From Roseisalinus antarcticus (GTDB taxonomy: Bacteria > Pseudomonadota > Alphaproteobacteria > Rhodobacterales > Rhodobacteraceae): a stretch of 64,000 bases of DNA. The position numbers and the translations under genes are program-made. Every line of letters begins with the position of its first letter. Positions within the stretch are counted from its first letter, which is position 1. Under the pieces are notes generated by a model. The model was not told where the DNA came from, did no database searches, and saw only the letters and a list, made by a program, of their open reading frames with translations. The DNA is taken from NCBI RefSeq assembly GCF_900172355.1, contig NZ_FWFZ01000017.1:1-64000 (forward strand), read 5' to 3'. Below are positions 40,569 through 48,898 of this stretch, piece after piece.

Positions 40569-41758
40569 ACCTCATGCAGGCGGGCGAGATGCGCCTCGGG
40601 CGAGACCCGCGCGGCGAGATCCCCGCTCTCGAACGACCCGAGCGCCGGCAACCGGCGCAGCGCCTTCTCCAGCGCGGTCTGGGTCGGCGCCGCGTAGACC
40701 AGCCCGTTCTCGCCGTCGCGCACCTCTTCGGCCGCGGCGCTCCAGCTGCCGCAGATCACCGGGATCCCGCGCAGCAGCGCCTCGATCGGAACCAGGGGCT
40801 GGCCCTCGTACCAGAGGCTGGGAAAGACCAGCGCCCGCGCTTCGCCCAGGCGCTGCTGGACCGCGTCATGGGTCAACCAGCCGGTGATCTCTGCCTCCGG
40901 GTTGGCGGCGCGGATCGCCTCCGCTTCGGGGCCCTCGCCGATGAAGAGCACCGGCAGATCCACCGCCTTCGCCGCCCGGGCCAGCATCAGTGCGCCCTTC
41001 TCCGGCGACAGGCGCCCGACGAAGACGAGCTTGCGGTTGTCCCCGGCCGCGACCGGCGCCCCGCCCGCCTTGATCGGGTTCGACACCCGGTGCAGCCGCG
41101 CGGCCTCGGGCAGCCAGGGCGTCATCGCCCGGCGCTGGGTTTCCGAGATATAGATGATGTCGCGCAGGCCGCGCGGCAGGGCCCCCGGCCCCGCCCCAAC
41201 CGCCCCGCGCACCACCCGCCACGCCTTGTGCGACGCGGCGCGGACGTCGCAATGGGTGGTCAGGCAGGACAGGCCCAGCGGCCGCCGCGTGCAGATCTCC
41301 TGCCGCTGGTAATCGTAGAAACCGCCGTTCGGGCAGGCCAGGAAATATTCGTGCATCGTGTAGACGCAGCGCAGCGGCCCGCCCGCAAGCACCCGCCCCA
41401 CCGAGGGGGACAGGGCCTTCGCATGGCCGTGGCAATGCAGCACCGTCCGGGCGGGGTCGTGCCGCGCGGCCTCTGCGCGCAGGGCGGCCAGCGCCTGGCG
41501 GTTCCAGATTCCGTTGGCCATCGCCCGCAGCCGGCTCGGGTCGTCGAGAATGGTGCGTTGATCCAGGCAGACCACGCGGATCCCCGGATGCGCCAGCTCC
41601 GGCGCGACGGGGCCGCAGGCGGCAAAGAACGTCACCCCGGTGCCGGCCTCGGCCAGCAGGCGCGCGTTGTCGATGGCGACCTTGGCCTGCCCGCCGGTGA
41701 CGGAGGCGAAATCCCCCACGATCAGCACGTGATCCGGGGACGGAGCTGTGGGCGTCAT
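40544..41758 (-). CDS. glycosyltransferase, GT4-type
   Basis: A 404-residue GT-B glycosyltransferase. The N-terminal side has HVLIVGDFASVTGGQAKVAI and VLHCHGHAKALSPSVG. A Cys-rich stretch (PNGGFYDYQRQEICTRRPLG, then LSCLTTHC) is shared with a subgroup of bacterial GT4 enzymes. The donor half has KLVFVGRLSPEKGALMLARA and ALVFPSLWYEGQPLVPIEAL. Start ATG 41758 with CGGAGG upstream. Isolated single gene convergent with the sulfotransferase. Confidence 0.88.
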   Translation of the reverse strand: MTPTAPSPDHVLIVGDFASVTGGQAKVAIDNARLLAEAGTGVTFFAACGPVAPELAHPGIRVVCLDQRTILDDPSRLRAMANGIWNRQALAALRAEAARHDPARTVLHCHGHAKALSPSVGRVLAGGPLRCVYTMHEYFLACPNGGFYDYQRQEICTRRPLGLSCLTTHCDVRAASHKAWRVVRGAVGAGPGALPRGLRDIIYISETQRRAMTPWLPEAARLHRVSNPIKAGGAPVAAGDNRKLVFVGRLSPEKGALMLARAAKAVDLPVLFIGEGPEAEAIRAANPEAEITGWLTHDAVQQRLGEARALVFPSLWYEGQPLVPIEALLRGIPVICGSWSAAAEEVRDGENGLVYAAPTQTALEKALRRLPALGSFESGDLAARVSPEAHLARLHEVYGTVLAG

Positions 41759-41885
41759 GTCGACCTCCGTCGCTGATCCGGCCTGATCCCGGGATAGGAC
41801 CGCCCCGCGCCGGGCGCAACGCCACGCGCCGCGGCGCCCCGGCCCGGCCCGCGCCCGGACGGCCGCTTGCGAGTCGGGCGCGGGT

Positions 41886-44800
41886 TCAACCTATGGCACC
41901 GGACCAGAAATCGTCATCCACGAAATCGCCGAGCGCCCGGCCCAGAAGCACGATCTTCGAGCCGTCGGCGAAGCTCGCCAAAAGGTCCCCGCCCACCGCC
42001 GACGCAACGGCGCCGAACCCCGCGACGTCGAAGATGCCGTAGGCGCTGAGGTCGAGCACGTCGCCGCCCGCCGCCCCGGCCTCGAAATCGGCGACGATGT
42101 CCACGCCGTCGCCGGGCCGGAAGATGAACAGGTCCGCGTCCTCGCCGCCGATCAGCATGTCGTCGCCCGCATTGCCTGTCAGCGTGTCGTTGCCCGCCAC
42201 GCCCCAGAGGTAATCGGCATCCGCCCCCCCGGTCAGCACGTCATTGCCGTCGAAGGATTGCGGGGTCACGCCCTCCGGCGCGTCGACCGAGAAGGAATCG
42301 ATCAGCAGCCCGGTCTCGTCGTAGAATTCCACCAGCAGCCCGTCGTCGGTCACCGACACGGCATTGGCCCCGAGGTCGTCGTCGAACCCGCCGAGCCCGG
42401 TGACCACGTAGGTCAGCTCCTTGCCGTCGCCGTTGTCGTCCCGCGCGATCCGGTAGTAATCGTGATCGTGGCCGGAGAACACGAGGTCCACGCCCGCATC
42501 CTCGAAATCCCAGCGCATCGCCGTCTCGCCCGGGTCCTTCTGCTCGTACGGGGCGTGGTGGAAATAGACCACGTTGAACGTGGCGGTCGACTGGGCGATC
42601 GCCTCATAGAACCACTCGGCCTGCGCGGAGGTGGAACTTCTGCCGTCGGGCTCCTGGATGTTGCTGTTGAGGTTGAAGAAGTGGATCGAGCCGATCTGGA
42701 AGTCGTAATACCGCTCGTTGTCCGGCAGGGTGAAATAGTCGAAATATTCCTCCACCGGGCCGTCGGTGTATTCGTGGTTGCCGATGGCGGGAAAGAACCG
42801 GTTGATCTCGCTCCCGTCGCCGTAGCTACCCTGGTAGTTGCCGATGTAATCCGCGTAATGCTGACCCACCGCCTCCTCGTAGCTGAGGCCGAAGTAGTTG
42901 TTGTCGCCCACGGTCAGGATGAATTCCGGGTCCCAGGTGTCGACCAGCGCCGCGACCGCGCGTTCGCCCGAGGCCTTGGCGGTGCCGTAATCGCCGAAGA
43001 CCGCAAAGCGGAAATGCACGGTGTCGAAAGTCGTCACCGCCTGCGGCGCCGGGGTGCCGGCGGCATCGGTGACATTGGCCGTCAGCCTGTATTCGGCACC
43101 GTCGGGCAGGGCCTCCAGGTTGACCGGGCCGGTGCTCCAGGCGCCGCCCGCGACGGCGGCGCTGCCGGTCCAGACCGACGTGCCGCCCGCGTCCAGGATG
43201 GCGAGCGCCACCACCTGCCCGTCCTCGATCCCGGCCGCCGTGCCGCTGAGCACGACCGCGTTGTCCTCGGCATCGTCCAGCACGCTGTCGGTCGTCACCG
43301 GGTCGGTGCCCAGATAGGCGCCGCCCATGGTGTATTCGATGTGCAAGAGCGGGGCGGCGCTGGCGCGGCCCTCGTGGGATTCGGCGATGCGCTCGCCGGT
43401 GCCGGTCACCACGAAGGCCATGTCCGACAGTGCCGACCAGCCCTCGCGGGCCACCACGTCCTGCACCAGCGCCGCGAGGTTCGGCGTGCGCTGCGCCGCG
43501 CCCGCCTCGCCCACGCTGGTCCAGTCCTCGGGCAGCCAGGCCACCGAAGAGCCCGTCAGCGCCCGCCCCGAGACCGACCCCGCGCCGCTGCCCCAGGCAG
43601 CCGCGTCGTCGCTCGCCTCCGCCCGGATCAGCAGCGAGGCGAACCCGCCCGAGACCTCGTCGACCTGGAACTGGATGTAGGCGTTGGTGATCACCGCCCC
43701 CTGCGGCACGTCGATCGCCCCGAAGCGCAGCCCGACGGTCTGCGCCCGGGACCCGTCCTGGCCAAGCTCCAGGTCGCTGCTGTCGAGGTAGATGCTGCCG
43801 TCGGCGCGCTGCTCGACATCGTCGAGGCCCGAGGCGATGCGGGTCTCGAAGGTCACGATCTCGGGCGGCGGCGCGCTCGTGGTCCGGAAGCTGGCGCCGG
43901 CCTGCGGCGCGGAATTGCCCGCCGCGTCGGTCACGTCCGCCGTCAGCTCGTAGCCCGCCCCGTCGGGCAGCGCGCCCAGGTCCGCCGGCGCGCTCGCCCA
44001 GACCCCCGAGGCCACCACGGCGCTGCCGGTCCAGACCACCGCCCCGCCCGCATCGCGCACCGCGAGCGTCACCACCTGCCCGTCCTCGACCCCGCTCACC
44101 GTCCCGCTGAACACCACAGCACCGTCCTCGGTGCCGTCCACGATCCCGTCCGTCGCCACCGGGTCGATCGCGATCCCGAACAGCCCGTCGTCCAGCGCGA
44201 TCTGGAACGTCCGGGTGTCGAGGCTGCCGTCCGACGAGGTCGCCGTCACCGTCAGCGCCAGCATCCCGTCCGGCCCGAAGCTCAGCGTGCCGCTGTCCGA
44301 GCGGGTGACCACGCCGGTCACCGGGTCGATCTCGAACCGCGCATCCTCGACGCTGTAGCGGACCTCGTCGCCGGGGGTGGCGTCGCTGGCCGAGGCGGTG
44401 ATCCCCACCGGGGTGCCCGCCGCCGCGTCCAGGGTCAGCTCGTTGAGGCCGGGGTCGGTGTCGGCCACCGCGTCGAAGGCCACCGGCGCACCGCTGCCGC
44501 CCATGGTGTATTCGATGTGCAAGAGCGGGGCGGCGCTGGCGCGGCCCTCGTGGGATTCGGCGATGCGCTCGCCGGTGCCGGTCACCACGAAGGCCATGTC
44601 CGACAGTGCCGACCAGCCCTCGCGGGCCACCACGTCCTGCACCAGCGCCGCGAGGTTCGGCGTGCGCTGCGCCGCGCCCGCCTCGCCCACGCTGGTCCAG
44701 TCCTCGGGCAGCCAGGCCACCGAAGAGCCCGTCAGCGCCCGCCCCGAGACCGACCCCGCGCCGCTGCCCCAGGCAGCCGCGTCGTCGCTCGCCTCCGCCC

Positions 44801-45638
44801 GGATCAGCAGCGAGGCGAACCCGCCCGAGACCTCGTCGACCTGGAACTGGATGTAGGCGTTGGTGATCACCGCCCCCTGCGGCACGTCGATCGCCCCGAA
44901 GCGCAGCCCGACGGTCTGCGCCCGGGACCCGTCCTGGCCAAGCTCCAGGTCGCTGCTGTCGAGGTAGATGCTGCCGTCGGCGCGCTGCTCGACATCGTCG
45001 AGGCCCGAGGCGATGCGGGTCTCGAAGGTCACGATCTCGGGCGGCGGCGCGCTCGTGGTCCGGAAGCTGGCGCCGGCCTGCGGCGCGGAATTGCCCGCCG
45101 CGTCGGTCACGTCCGCCGTCAGCTCGTAGCCCGCCCCGTCGGGCAGCGCGCCCAGGTCCGCCGGCGCGCTCGCCCAGACCCCCGAGGCCACCACGGCGCT
45201 GCCGGTCCAGACCACCGCCCCGCCCGCATCGCGCACCGCGAGCGTCACCACCTGCCCGTCCTCGACCCCGCTCACCGTCCCGCTGAACACCACAGCACCG
45301 TCCTCGGTGCCGTCCACGATCCCGTCCGTCGCCACCGGGTCGACGACGACGCCGGGCGCGGTCAGATCGACCGTGATGCCGAAGGGCGCGGTGCTTTGCA
45401 GCGTGACGCCATCGTCGATGCTGGCCACGAAGGCATATGTGCCCTCTTCGAAATCTCCGGCGGAATAGCTCCAGCTTCCGTCCGGGCCGGCCTGGGTTTC
45501 GCCAAGGAAGATGTCGTCGAGGTAAATGCCGACGATCGCGCCCGGGTCGCTGCTGCCCTGAAGCGCGATCGTCGGCCCGAAGGTTATCCCGTCCCCGATC
45601 ACACCTGTATCAAGCGAGAACGTGTCGATCGTGATCAT
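41886..45638 (-). CDS. secreted RTX protein: Ig/cadherin-like repeats plus calcineurin-type phosphoesterase
   Basis: A 1250-residue protein without a Sec signal, as expected for type I secretion. Residues 1-95 are an Ig-like domain (GPDGSWSYSAGDFEEGTYAF). Residues 99-381 and 491-773 are two apparently identical modules, each an Ig-like part (VEDGQVVTLAVRDAGGAVVW) and a beta-rich DNRLRE-like part (GSIYLDSSDLELGQDGSRAQ), split by a cadherin-like domain (about 385-485). A third Ig-like repeat leads to a metallophosphoesterase (about 873-1090): AVFGDYGTAK, TVGDNNYFG, AIGNHEYTD, YFHHAPYEQ, FSGHDHDYY, all five metal motifs present. Near 1135-1175 are RTX nonapeptides (WGVAGNDTLTGNAGDDMLIG), then the export-type tail. 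Probably a cell-surface or extracellular phosphatase/nuclease-like enzyme. No type I secretion genes adjoin it. Confidence 0.88.
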   Translation of the reverse strand: MITIDTFSLDTGVIGDGITFGPTIALQGSSDPGAIVGIYLDDIFLGETQAGPDGSWSYSAGDFEEGTYAFVASIDDGVTLQSTAPFGITVDLTAPGVVVDPVATDGIVDGTEDGAVVFSGTVSGVEDGQVVTLAVRDAGGAVVWTGSAVVASGVWASAPADLGALPDGAGYELTADVTDAAGNSAPQAGASFRTTSAPPPEIVTFETRIASGLDDVEQRADGSIYLDSSDLELGQDGSRAQTVGLRFGAIDVPQGAVITNAYIQFQVDEVSGGFASLLIRAEASDDAAAWGSGAGSVSGRALTGSSVAWLPEDWTSVGEAGAAQRTPNLAALVQDVVAREGWSALSDMAFVVTGTGERIAESHEGRASAAPLLHIEYTMGGSGAPVAFDAVADTDPGLNELTLDAAAGTPVGITASASDATPGDEVRYSVEDARFEIDPVTGVVTRSDSGTLSFGPDGMLALTVTATSSDGSLDTRTFQIALDDGLFGIAIDPVATDGIVDGTEDGAVVFSGTVSGVEDGQVVTLAVRDAGGAVVWTGSAVVASGVWASAPADLGALPDGAGYELTADVTDAAGNSAPQAGASFRTTSAPPPEIVTFETRIASGLDDVEQRADGSIYLDSSDLELGQDGSRAQTVGLRFGAIDVPQGAVITNAYIQFQVDEVSGGFASLLIRAEASDDAAAWGSGAGSVSGRALTGSSVAWLPEDWTSVGEAGAAQRTPNLAALVQDVVAREGWSALSDMAFVVTGTGERIAESHEGRASAAPLLHIEYTMGGAYLGTDPVTTDSVLDDAEDNAVVLSGTAAGIEDGQVVALAILDAGGTSVWTGSAAVAGGAWSTGPVNLEALPDGAEYRLTANVTDAAGTPAPQAVTTFDTVHFRFAVFGDYGTAKASGERAVAALVDTWDPEFILTVGDNNYFGLSYEEAVGQHYADYIGNYQGSYGDGSEINRFFPAIGNHEYTDGPVEEYFDYFTLPDNERYYDFQIGSIHFFNLNSNIQEPDGRSSTSAQAEWFYEAIAQSTATFNVVYFHHAPYEQKDPGETAMRWDFEDAGVDLVFSGHDHDYYRIARDDNGDGKELTYVVTGLGGFDDDLGANAVSVTDDGLLVEFYDETGLLIDSFSVDAPEGVTPQSFDGNDVLTGGADADYLWGVAGNDTLTGNAGDDMLIGGEDADLFIFRPGDGVDIVADFEAGAAGGDVLDLSAYGIFDVAGFGAVASAVGGDLLASFADGSKIVLLGRALGDFVDDDFWSGAIG
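43320..44167 (-). repeat. 848-bp direct repeat, copy 1
   Basis: This block reappears at 44496-45343 with a constant offset of 1176 bp. All lines I compared are identical, including third codon positions, and the edges are sharp (mismatch at 44168 against 45344). It encodes one Ig-like plus one beta-rich module of the RTX protein. Confidence 0.9.
44496..45343 (-). repeat. 848-bp direct repeat, copy 2
   Basis: Partner of 43320-44167. The 1176-bp period is 392 codons, so the duplication stays in frame and encodes the N-terminal member of the pair. Perfect identity implies recent duplication or continuing gene conversion. Confidence 0.9.
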
Positions 45639-45944
45639 GGTGCCCCCGGGCTAAACGATCGGGCGCCAGAGCGCCCTGTCTGCTTCCGCGCCGAATCCGG
45701 GCGGTGGCCAGACAATGCTTGCATAGTGCGGACAGCCACCGCGCATCGCAAGGCTCCAGCGCGGGCGGACCGAGGATTGCATAACGCAACGTCAACAATA
45801 CCTGTCCAGCGGGGATGATTATTCACGGCACGACCTCGGCGCAGGGAGGCCGCGCCGAGGGTCGATGTCGCTTTGTTGAGCGAACGCCGCTCTATCTGGC
45901 ATTGCCCCGGCCCCGACGTCCGGGTCGCGGGGCCACGCCCCGGC
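45639..45944. other. intergenic region between RTX gene start and permease end
   Basis: About 306 bases, no gene recognised. It should hold the promoter of the RTX gene (AT-richer stretch around 45775-45830) and the end of the permease transcript. CCTCGGCGC (45834-45842) and GCGCCGAGG (45852-45860) form a perfect 9-bp stem with a 9-base loop, a plausible terminator for the permease gene although no T-run follows. Confidence 0.5.
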
Positions 45945-46937
45945 TCACTCGCTGCTGCGCACCCGGATCTGATCGAAGGCGACCGCGGTGATGAGCACGA
46001 CGCCGCGAGTGATCTCCTGCCAGAAGCTCGAGACGTCCAGCAAGGTCAGGCCGTTGTTGAGCGTCCCGAGGATCAGCACCGCCAGGACGGTGCCCCAGAC
46101 CGAACCGCGCCCGCCATAAAGGCTGGTGCCCCCGAGGATGATCGCCGCGATCACCGTCAGAAGGTTGGACGACGCGGCGTTCGGCGCGGCCGCCCCCAGC
46201 ATCGCCGCGAGGATGATGCCGGCCACCGCGCCGATCACCCCGGAAAAGACGTAGAGGATGACCTGCACCCGGTCGGTCTTGATCCCCATGATGCGGCTGG
46301 CGTCAGGATTGCCGCCGGTGGCGTAGATTTCGCGGCCGAACCGCGTTCGGGTCATGATCCACCAGACCGCGATGCCGAGCGCCGTCATCACGATCAGCGG
46401 CACCGGCACACCCAGGATCCGGCCGGACCCCAGCCAGTTGAACCCGCCGATGATGAGCGGTTTGCTCAGCCCGCCGGTCAGGACCAGGGCCGCGCCGCCA
46501 TAGATGCTCATGGTGCCCAGGGTCACGATCAGCGGGTTGAGCCGCAGGCGCGTGGTCAGGAAACCGTTGAACCCGCCCAGGCAGGCCGCGACCGAGATGG
46601 CAATGACGCAGGCGACCCAGATGTTGAGCCCCATGGCGTAGAACAGCGACACGATCACGCCCGAAAGCCCGGCGATCGCCGCCACCGACAGGTCCAGCCC
46701 GCCCGAGACGATCAGCGGCGTGCCCGCGATCGCCATCAACCCGATCACCGACATGTTCGAGCCGATCGACATCAGGTTGCGCGTTTGCAGGAAATACGGC
46801 GACAGGATGCTGAAGATCACGAAGATCAGCACGTAGAACACCGCGAGCACGACCACGCCCGCCCATTCCTGCCGCATCAGATGGCCCAGTCGACCCGATC
46901 TTGCCGACGCCCCGGCCGCGCCTTGTTCAATCGTCAT
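45945..46937 (-). CDS. sugar ABC transporter permease (RbsC-like)
   Basis: A 330-residue permease of the ribose/xylose type (BPD_transp_2). Hallmarks: ISGGLDLS-type segment (TPLIVSGGLDLSVAAIAGLS), LGGFNGFLTTRLRLNPLIVT, LGTMSIYGGAAL, the coupling region FGREIYATGGNPDASRIMGI, and ILGGTSLYGGRGSVWGTVLA. It is transcribed away from the GntR-type gene, while the ATPase and binding proteins are on the other strand. All these transporter parts are probably controlled together through the shared operator region at 46938-47044. Confidence 0.92.
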   Translation of the reverse strand: MTIEQGAAGASARSGRLGHLMRQEWAGVVVLAVFYVLIFVIFSILSPYFLQTRNLMSIGSNMSVIGLMAIAGTPLIVSGGLDLSVAAIAGLSGVIVSLFYAMGLNIWVACVIAISVAACLGGFNGFLTTRLRLNPLIVTLGTMSIYGGAALVLTGGLSKPLIIGGFNWLGSGRILGVPVPLIVMTALGIAVWWIMTRTRFGREIYATGGNPDASRIMGIKTDRVQVILYVFSGVIGAVAGIILAAMLGAAAPNAASSNLLTVIAAIILGGTSLYGGRGSVWGTVLAVLILGTLNNGLTLLDVSSFWQEITRGVVLITAVAFDQIRVRSSE

Positions 46938-46992
46938 CTATCCTGCTCTCCCCCCTTTGGCGCAGCGAGAAACGGCTGCTCCGTGTTGCTGG

Positions 46993-47022
46993 TTGACTAG
47001 CATCGGCAATAGGTCTAGTCAA
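46993..47022. promoter_or_regulatory. divergent promoter/operator palindrome
   Basis: TTGACTAG (46993-47000) and CTAGTCAA (47015-47022) form a perfect 8-bp inverted repeat with 14 bases between. Each arm contains a TTGACT -35-like hexamer, one facing each gene, so a regulator bound here would control both directions. Found in the 107-base gap between the permease and the GntR-type regulator. Confidence 0.55.
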
Positions 47023-47023
47023 C

Positions 47024-47040
47024 AAGTGGTCAGGCCACTT
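47024..47040. promoter_or_regulatory. candidate GntR/FadR-type operator
   Basis: AAGTGGTCAGGCCACTT is a perfect 6-bp inverted repeat around TCAGG and contains the TGGTC---CCA pattern characteristic of FadR-subfamily sites. It ends four bases before the chosen start of the regulator gene, so it would allow autorepression. Confidence 0.6.
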
Positions 47041-47044
47041 TACC

Positions 47045-47833
47045 ATGGGCGGACTGGCCTCTGGACCGGACGCAGGAGGGTGCGTCGGGTCCGAAGCGAG
47101 GGGGGACGGAGCCATTCTGGGAGACAAGGATATCTCGCCGATCGCGAAGTCCGGTGTTTCGGACATGCTGGTCCAGCAATTGCTGGGCTTTGTCACCGCG
47201 GGTCGGCTTATGGCGGGGGACAAGCTTCCGTCCGAGCGCGAGCTGGCCGAGCGATTCGACGTCAGCCGCCCGACCGTCCGAGAGGCGCTCCGGGCCCTGT
47301 CCGTCCTGGGCGTGCTGGAGATCCGCCACGGCGGCGGCGCATTCGTCACCGCGCTGAATGCGGCGGAGCTGCTGGGCCCTTTGACCTTCTTTCTGTCGCT
47401 GTCCGACGCCTCGGTCGAACAGCTCTATCATGCCCGCCAGCTGATCGAGGGCGAGATCTGCGCCCTCGCGGCCAACCGTGTGACCCCGGCGGAGCTGGTC
47501 CGGCTGTCCAACCTGATCGACGCGCAGGAGAAGGTCCGTCACGACGCCGGCCGCTACATGCAGCTCGATACCGAATTTCACATGGTTCTCGGCCAGATCG
47601 CCGACAACCCTTTCCTGGCCCGCGCCTCGCAGAGCCTGAACGTCCTGGGGATCGAGTTCCGCAAGCTCGCCGCAAAGACCAAGGCGACGCCGACGCGGTC
47701 GATCAGCGACCACAAGGCGATCCTGGCCGCGCTGACCGCGGGCGATGTCGAGGCCGCCCGGGCCGCGATGGTGGCCCACATGATCCAGGTCCTGACAACG
47801 ACCAGAGCGGAATTGGAGCTGAAAGATGGCTGA
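47045..47833 (+). CDS. GntR-family regulator, FadR subfamily
   Basis: A 262-residue regulator. The winged helix is at about residues 35-105: GDKLPSERELAERFDVSRPT, VREALRALSVLGVLEIRHGG. The C-terminal FCD all-helical domain has LYHARQLIEGEICALAANR, DTEFHMVLGQIADNPFL and SDHKAILAALTAGDVEAARA with the His/Asp residues that bind metal and effector. Relatives repress sugar-acid genes and are released by a sugar acid. Start ATG 47045 lacks a clear ribosome-binding site and gives an unusually long N-terminal tail, so the true start may lie further in. Its last codons overlap the next gene. Confidence 0.9.
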   Translation: MGGLASGPDAGGCVGSEARGDGAILGDKDISPIAKSGVSDMLVQQLLGFVTAGRLMAGDKLPSERELAERFDVSRPTVREALRALSVLGVLEIRHGGGAFVTALNAAELLGPLTFFLSLSDASVEQLYHARQLIEGEICALAANRVTPAELVRLSNLIDAQEKVRHDAGRYMQLDTEFHMVLGQIADNPFLARASQSLNVLGIEFRKLAAKTKATPTRSISDHKAILAALTAGDVEAARAAMVAHMIQVLTTTRAELELKDG

Positions 47834-48791
47834 CGCCCGTATCGTGGTAACCGACTACACCTTCCCCTCCCTCGACCGGGAGGAGGCCGCCGCCGGCGGT
47901 GCCGAGTTCGTCGCCTGCCAGTGCAAGTCCGAGCAGGACGTGATCGCGGCGCTGAAGGATGCGACCCTGGCCGTGGTCCAGTTCGCCCCGGTCACCGCCG
48001 CGGCGATCGACGGGATGGCCGAGGGCGCGGCGCTGATCCGCTACGGCATCGGCTATGACAACATCGACGTGGCCGCGGCCAACGCGCGGGGCTTTTCGGT
48101 GGGCTACGTGCCGGATTATTGCCCCGACGAGGTCGCCGATCACACCGCCGCGATGCTGCTGGCGCAGCTGCGCAAGCTGCCCGCGCTCGACGCCTCCGTG
48201 CGAGCCGGGGACTGGAAAGCCGTCGGCGTCGCCAAGCCGATGAAGCCCTTCGCCGAAACGCTGGTCGGCTTCTTCGGTTTCGGGCAGATCGGGCGCGGCG
48301 TCCATGCGCGCCTGAAAAGCTTCGGCTTCCGTTTCGCCGTCGCCGACCCGGCCCTGTCGGCCGACGAGGCCGAGACGCTCGGGATCCGGCTGATGGACGG
48401 GGAAGAGCTGTTCCGGCAGGCCGACGCGATCTCGCTTCATGCCCCCGCGACCGACGCCACGCGCAATTTCGTGAACGCCGAGCGGCTGGCGACGATGCAG
48501 CCCGGCGCGGTGATCGTGAACACCTCGCGCGGGGCGCTGATCGACGAAGCCGCCCTCGCCCGCGCCCTGCAGGACGGACAGATCGCCGGCGCCGCGCTGG
48601 ATGTCTTCGCCGACGAACCGCTGTCGGACGACTCGCCCCTGCGCAATGCGCCCGGCCTGCTGCTGACGCCCCATGCGGCCTGGTATTCCGAGGCCGCCAT
48701 CGGCCGCCTGCAGGAGCTTGTGGCCCAGGACATCGCGAACCATCTGGCCGGCCGCGCCCTGCGCAAGCCGGTCCCGGGGTCCACCGCCTGA
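47826..48791 (+). CDS. D-isomer-specific 2-hydroxyacid dehydrogenase (CtBP-like)
   Basis: A 321-residue NAD-dependent dehydrogenase. The N-terminal part has LIRYGIGYDNIDVAAANARG; the Rossmann loop is LVGFFGFGQIGRGVHARLKS; catalytic residues are Arg in VIVNTSRGALIDEAALA, Glu in LDVFADEPL and His in LLLTPHAAWYSEAA. It would reduce or oxidise a 2-keto/2-hydroxy acid formed from the sugar, for example a pyruvate-like or lactate-like product or a sugar acid. It overlaps the regulator by eight bases and precedes the first sugar-binding gene. Confidence 0.9.
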   Translation: MADARIVVTDYTFPSLDREEAAAGGAEFVACQCKSEQDVIAALKDATLAVVQFAPVTAAAIDGMAEGAALIRYGIGYDNIDVAAANARGFSVGYVPDYCPDEVADHTAAMLLAQLRKLPALDASVRAGDWKAVGVAKPMKPFAETLVGFFGFGQIGRGVHARLKSFGFRFAVADPALSADEAETLGIRLMDGEELFRQADAISLHAPATDATRNFVNAERLATMQPGAVIVNTSRGALIDEAALARALQDGQIAGAALDVFADEPLSDDSPLRNAPGLLLTPHAAWYSEAAIGRLQELVAQDIANHLAGRALRKPVPGSTA

Positions 48792-48898
48792 CCGCGCAAC
48801 CGACCCCAGACCATCCTGGACCCGCGGGAGGCGGATCGAGCCAGGAGACGACGAACGATCACTCGCCAACAGAGCTGAAACTAGGGAGGAGACCTAAA

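Noticed and set aside
42258-45818. 1186-codon plus-strand frame opposite the RTX gene
   Set aside because: Arg/His/Gly-rich shadow with duplicated blocks that merely mirror the sense repeats; the minus strand carries metallophosphoesterase and RTX motifs.
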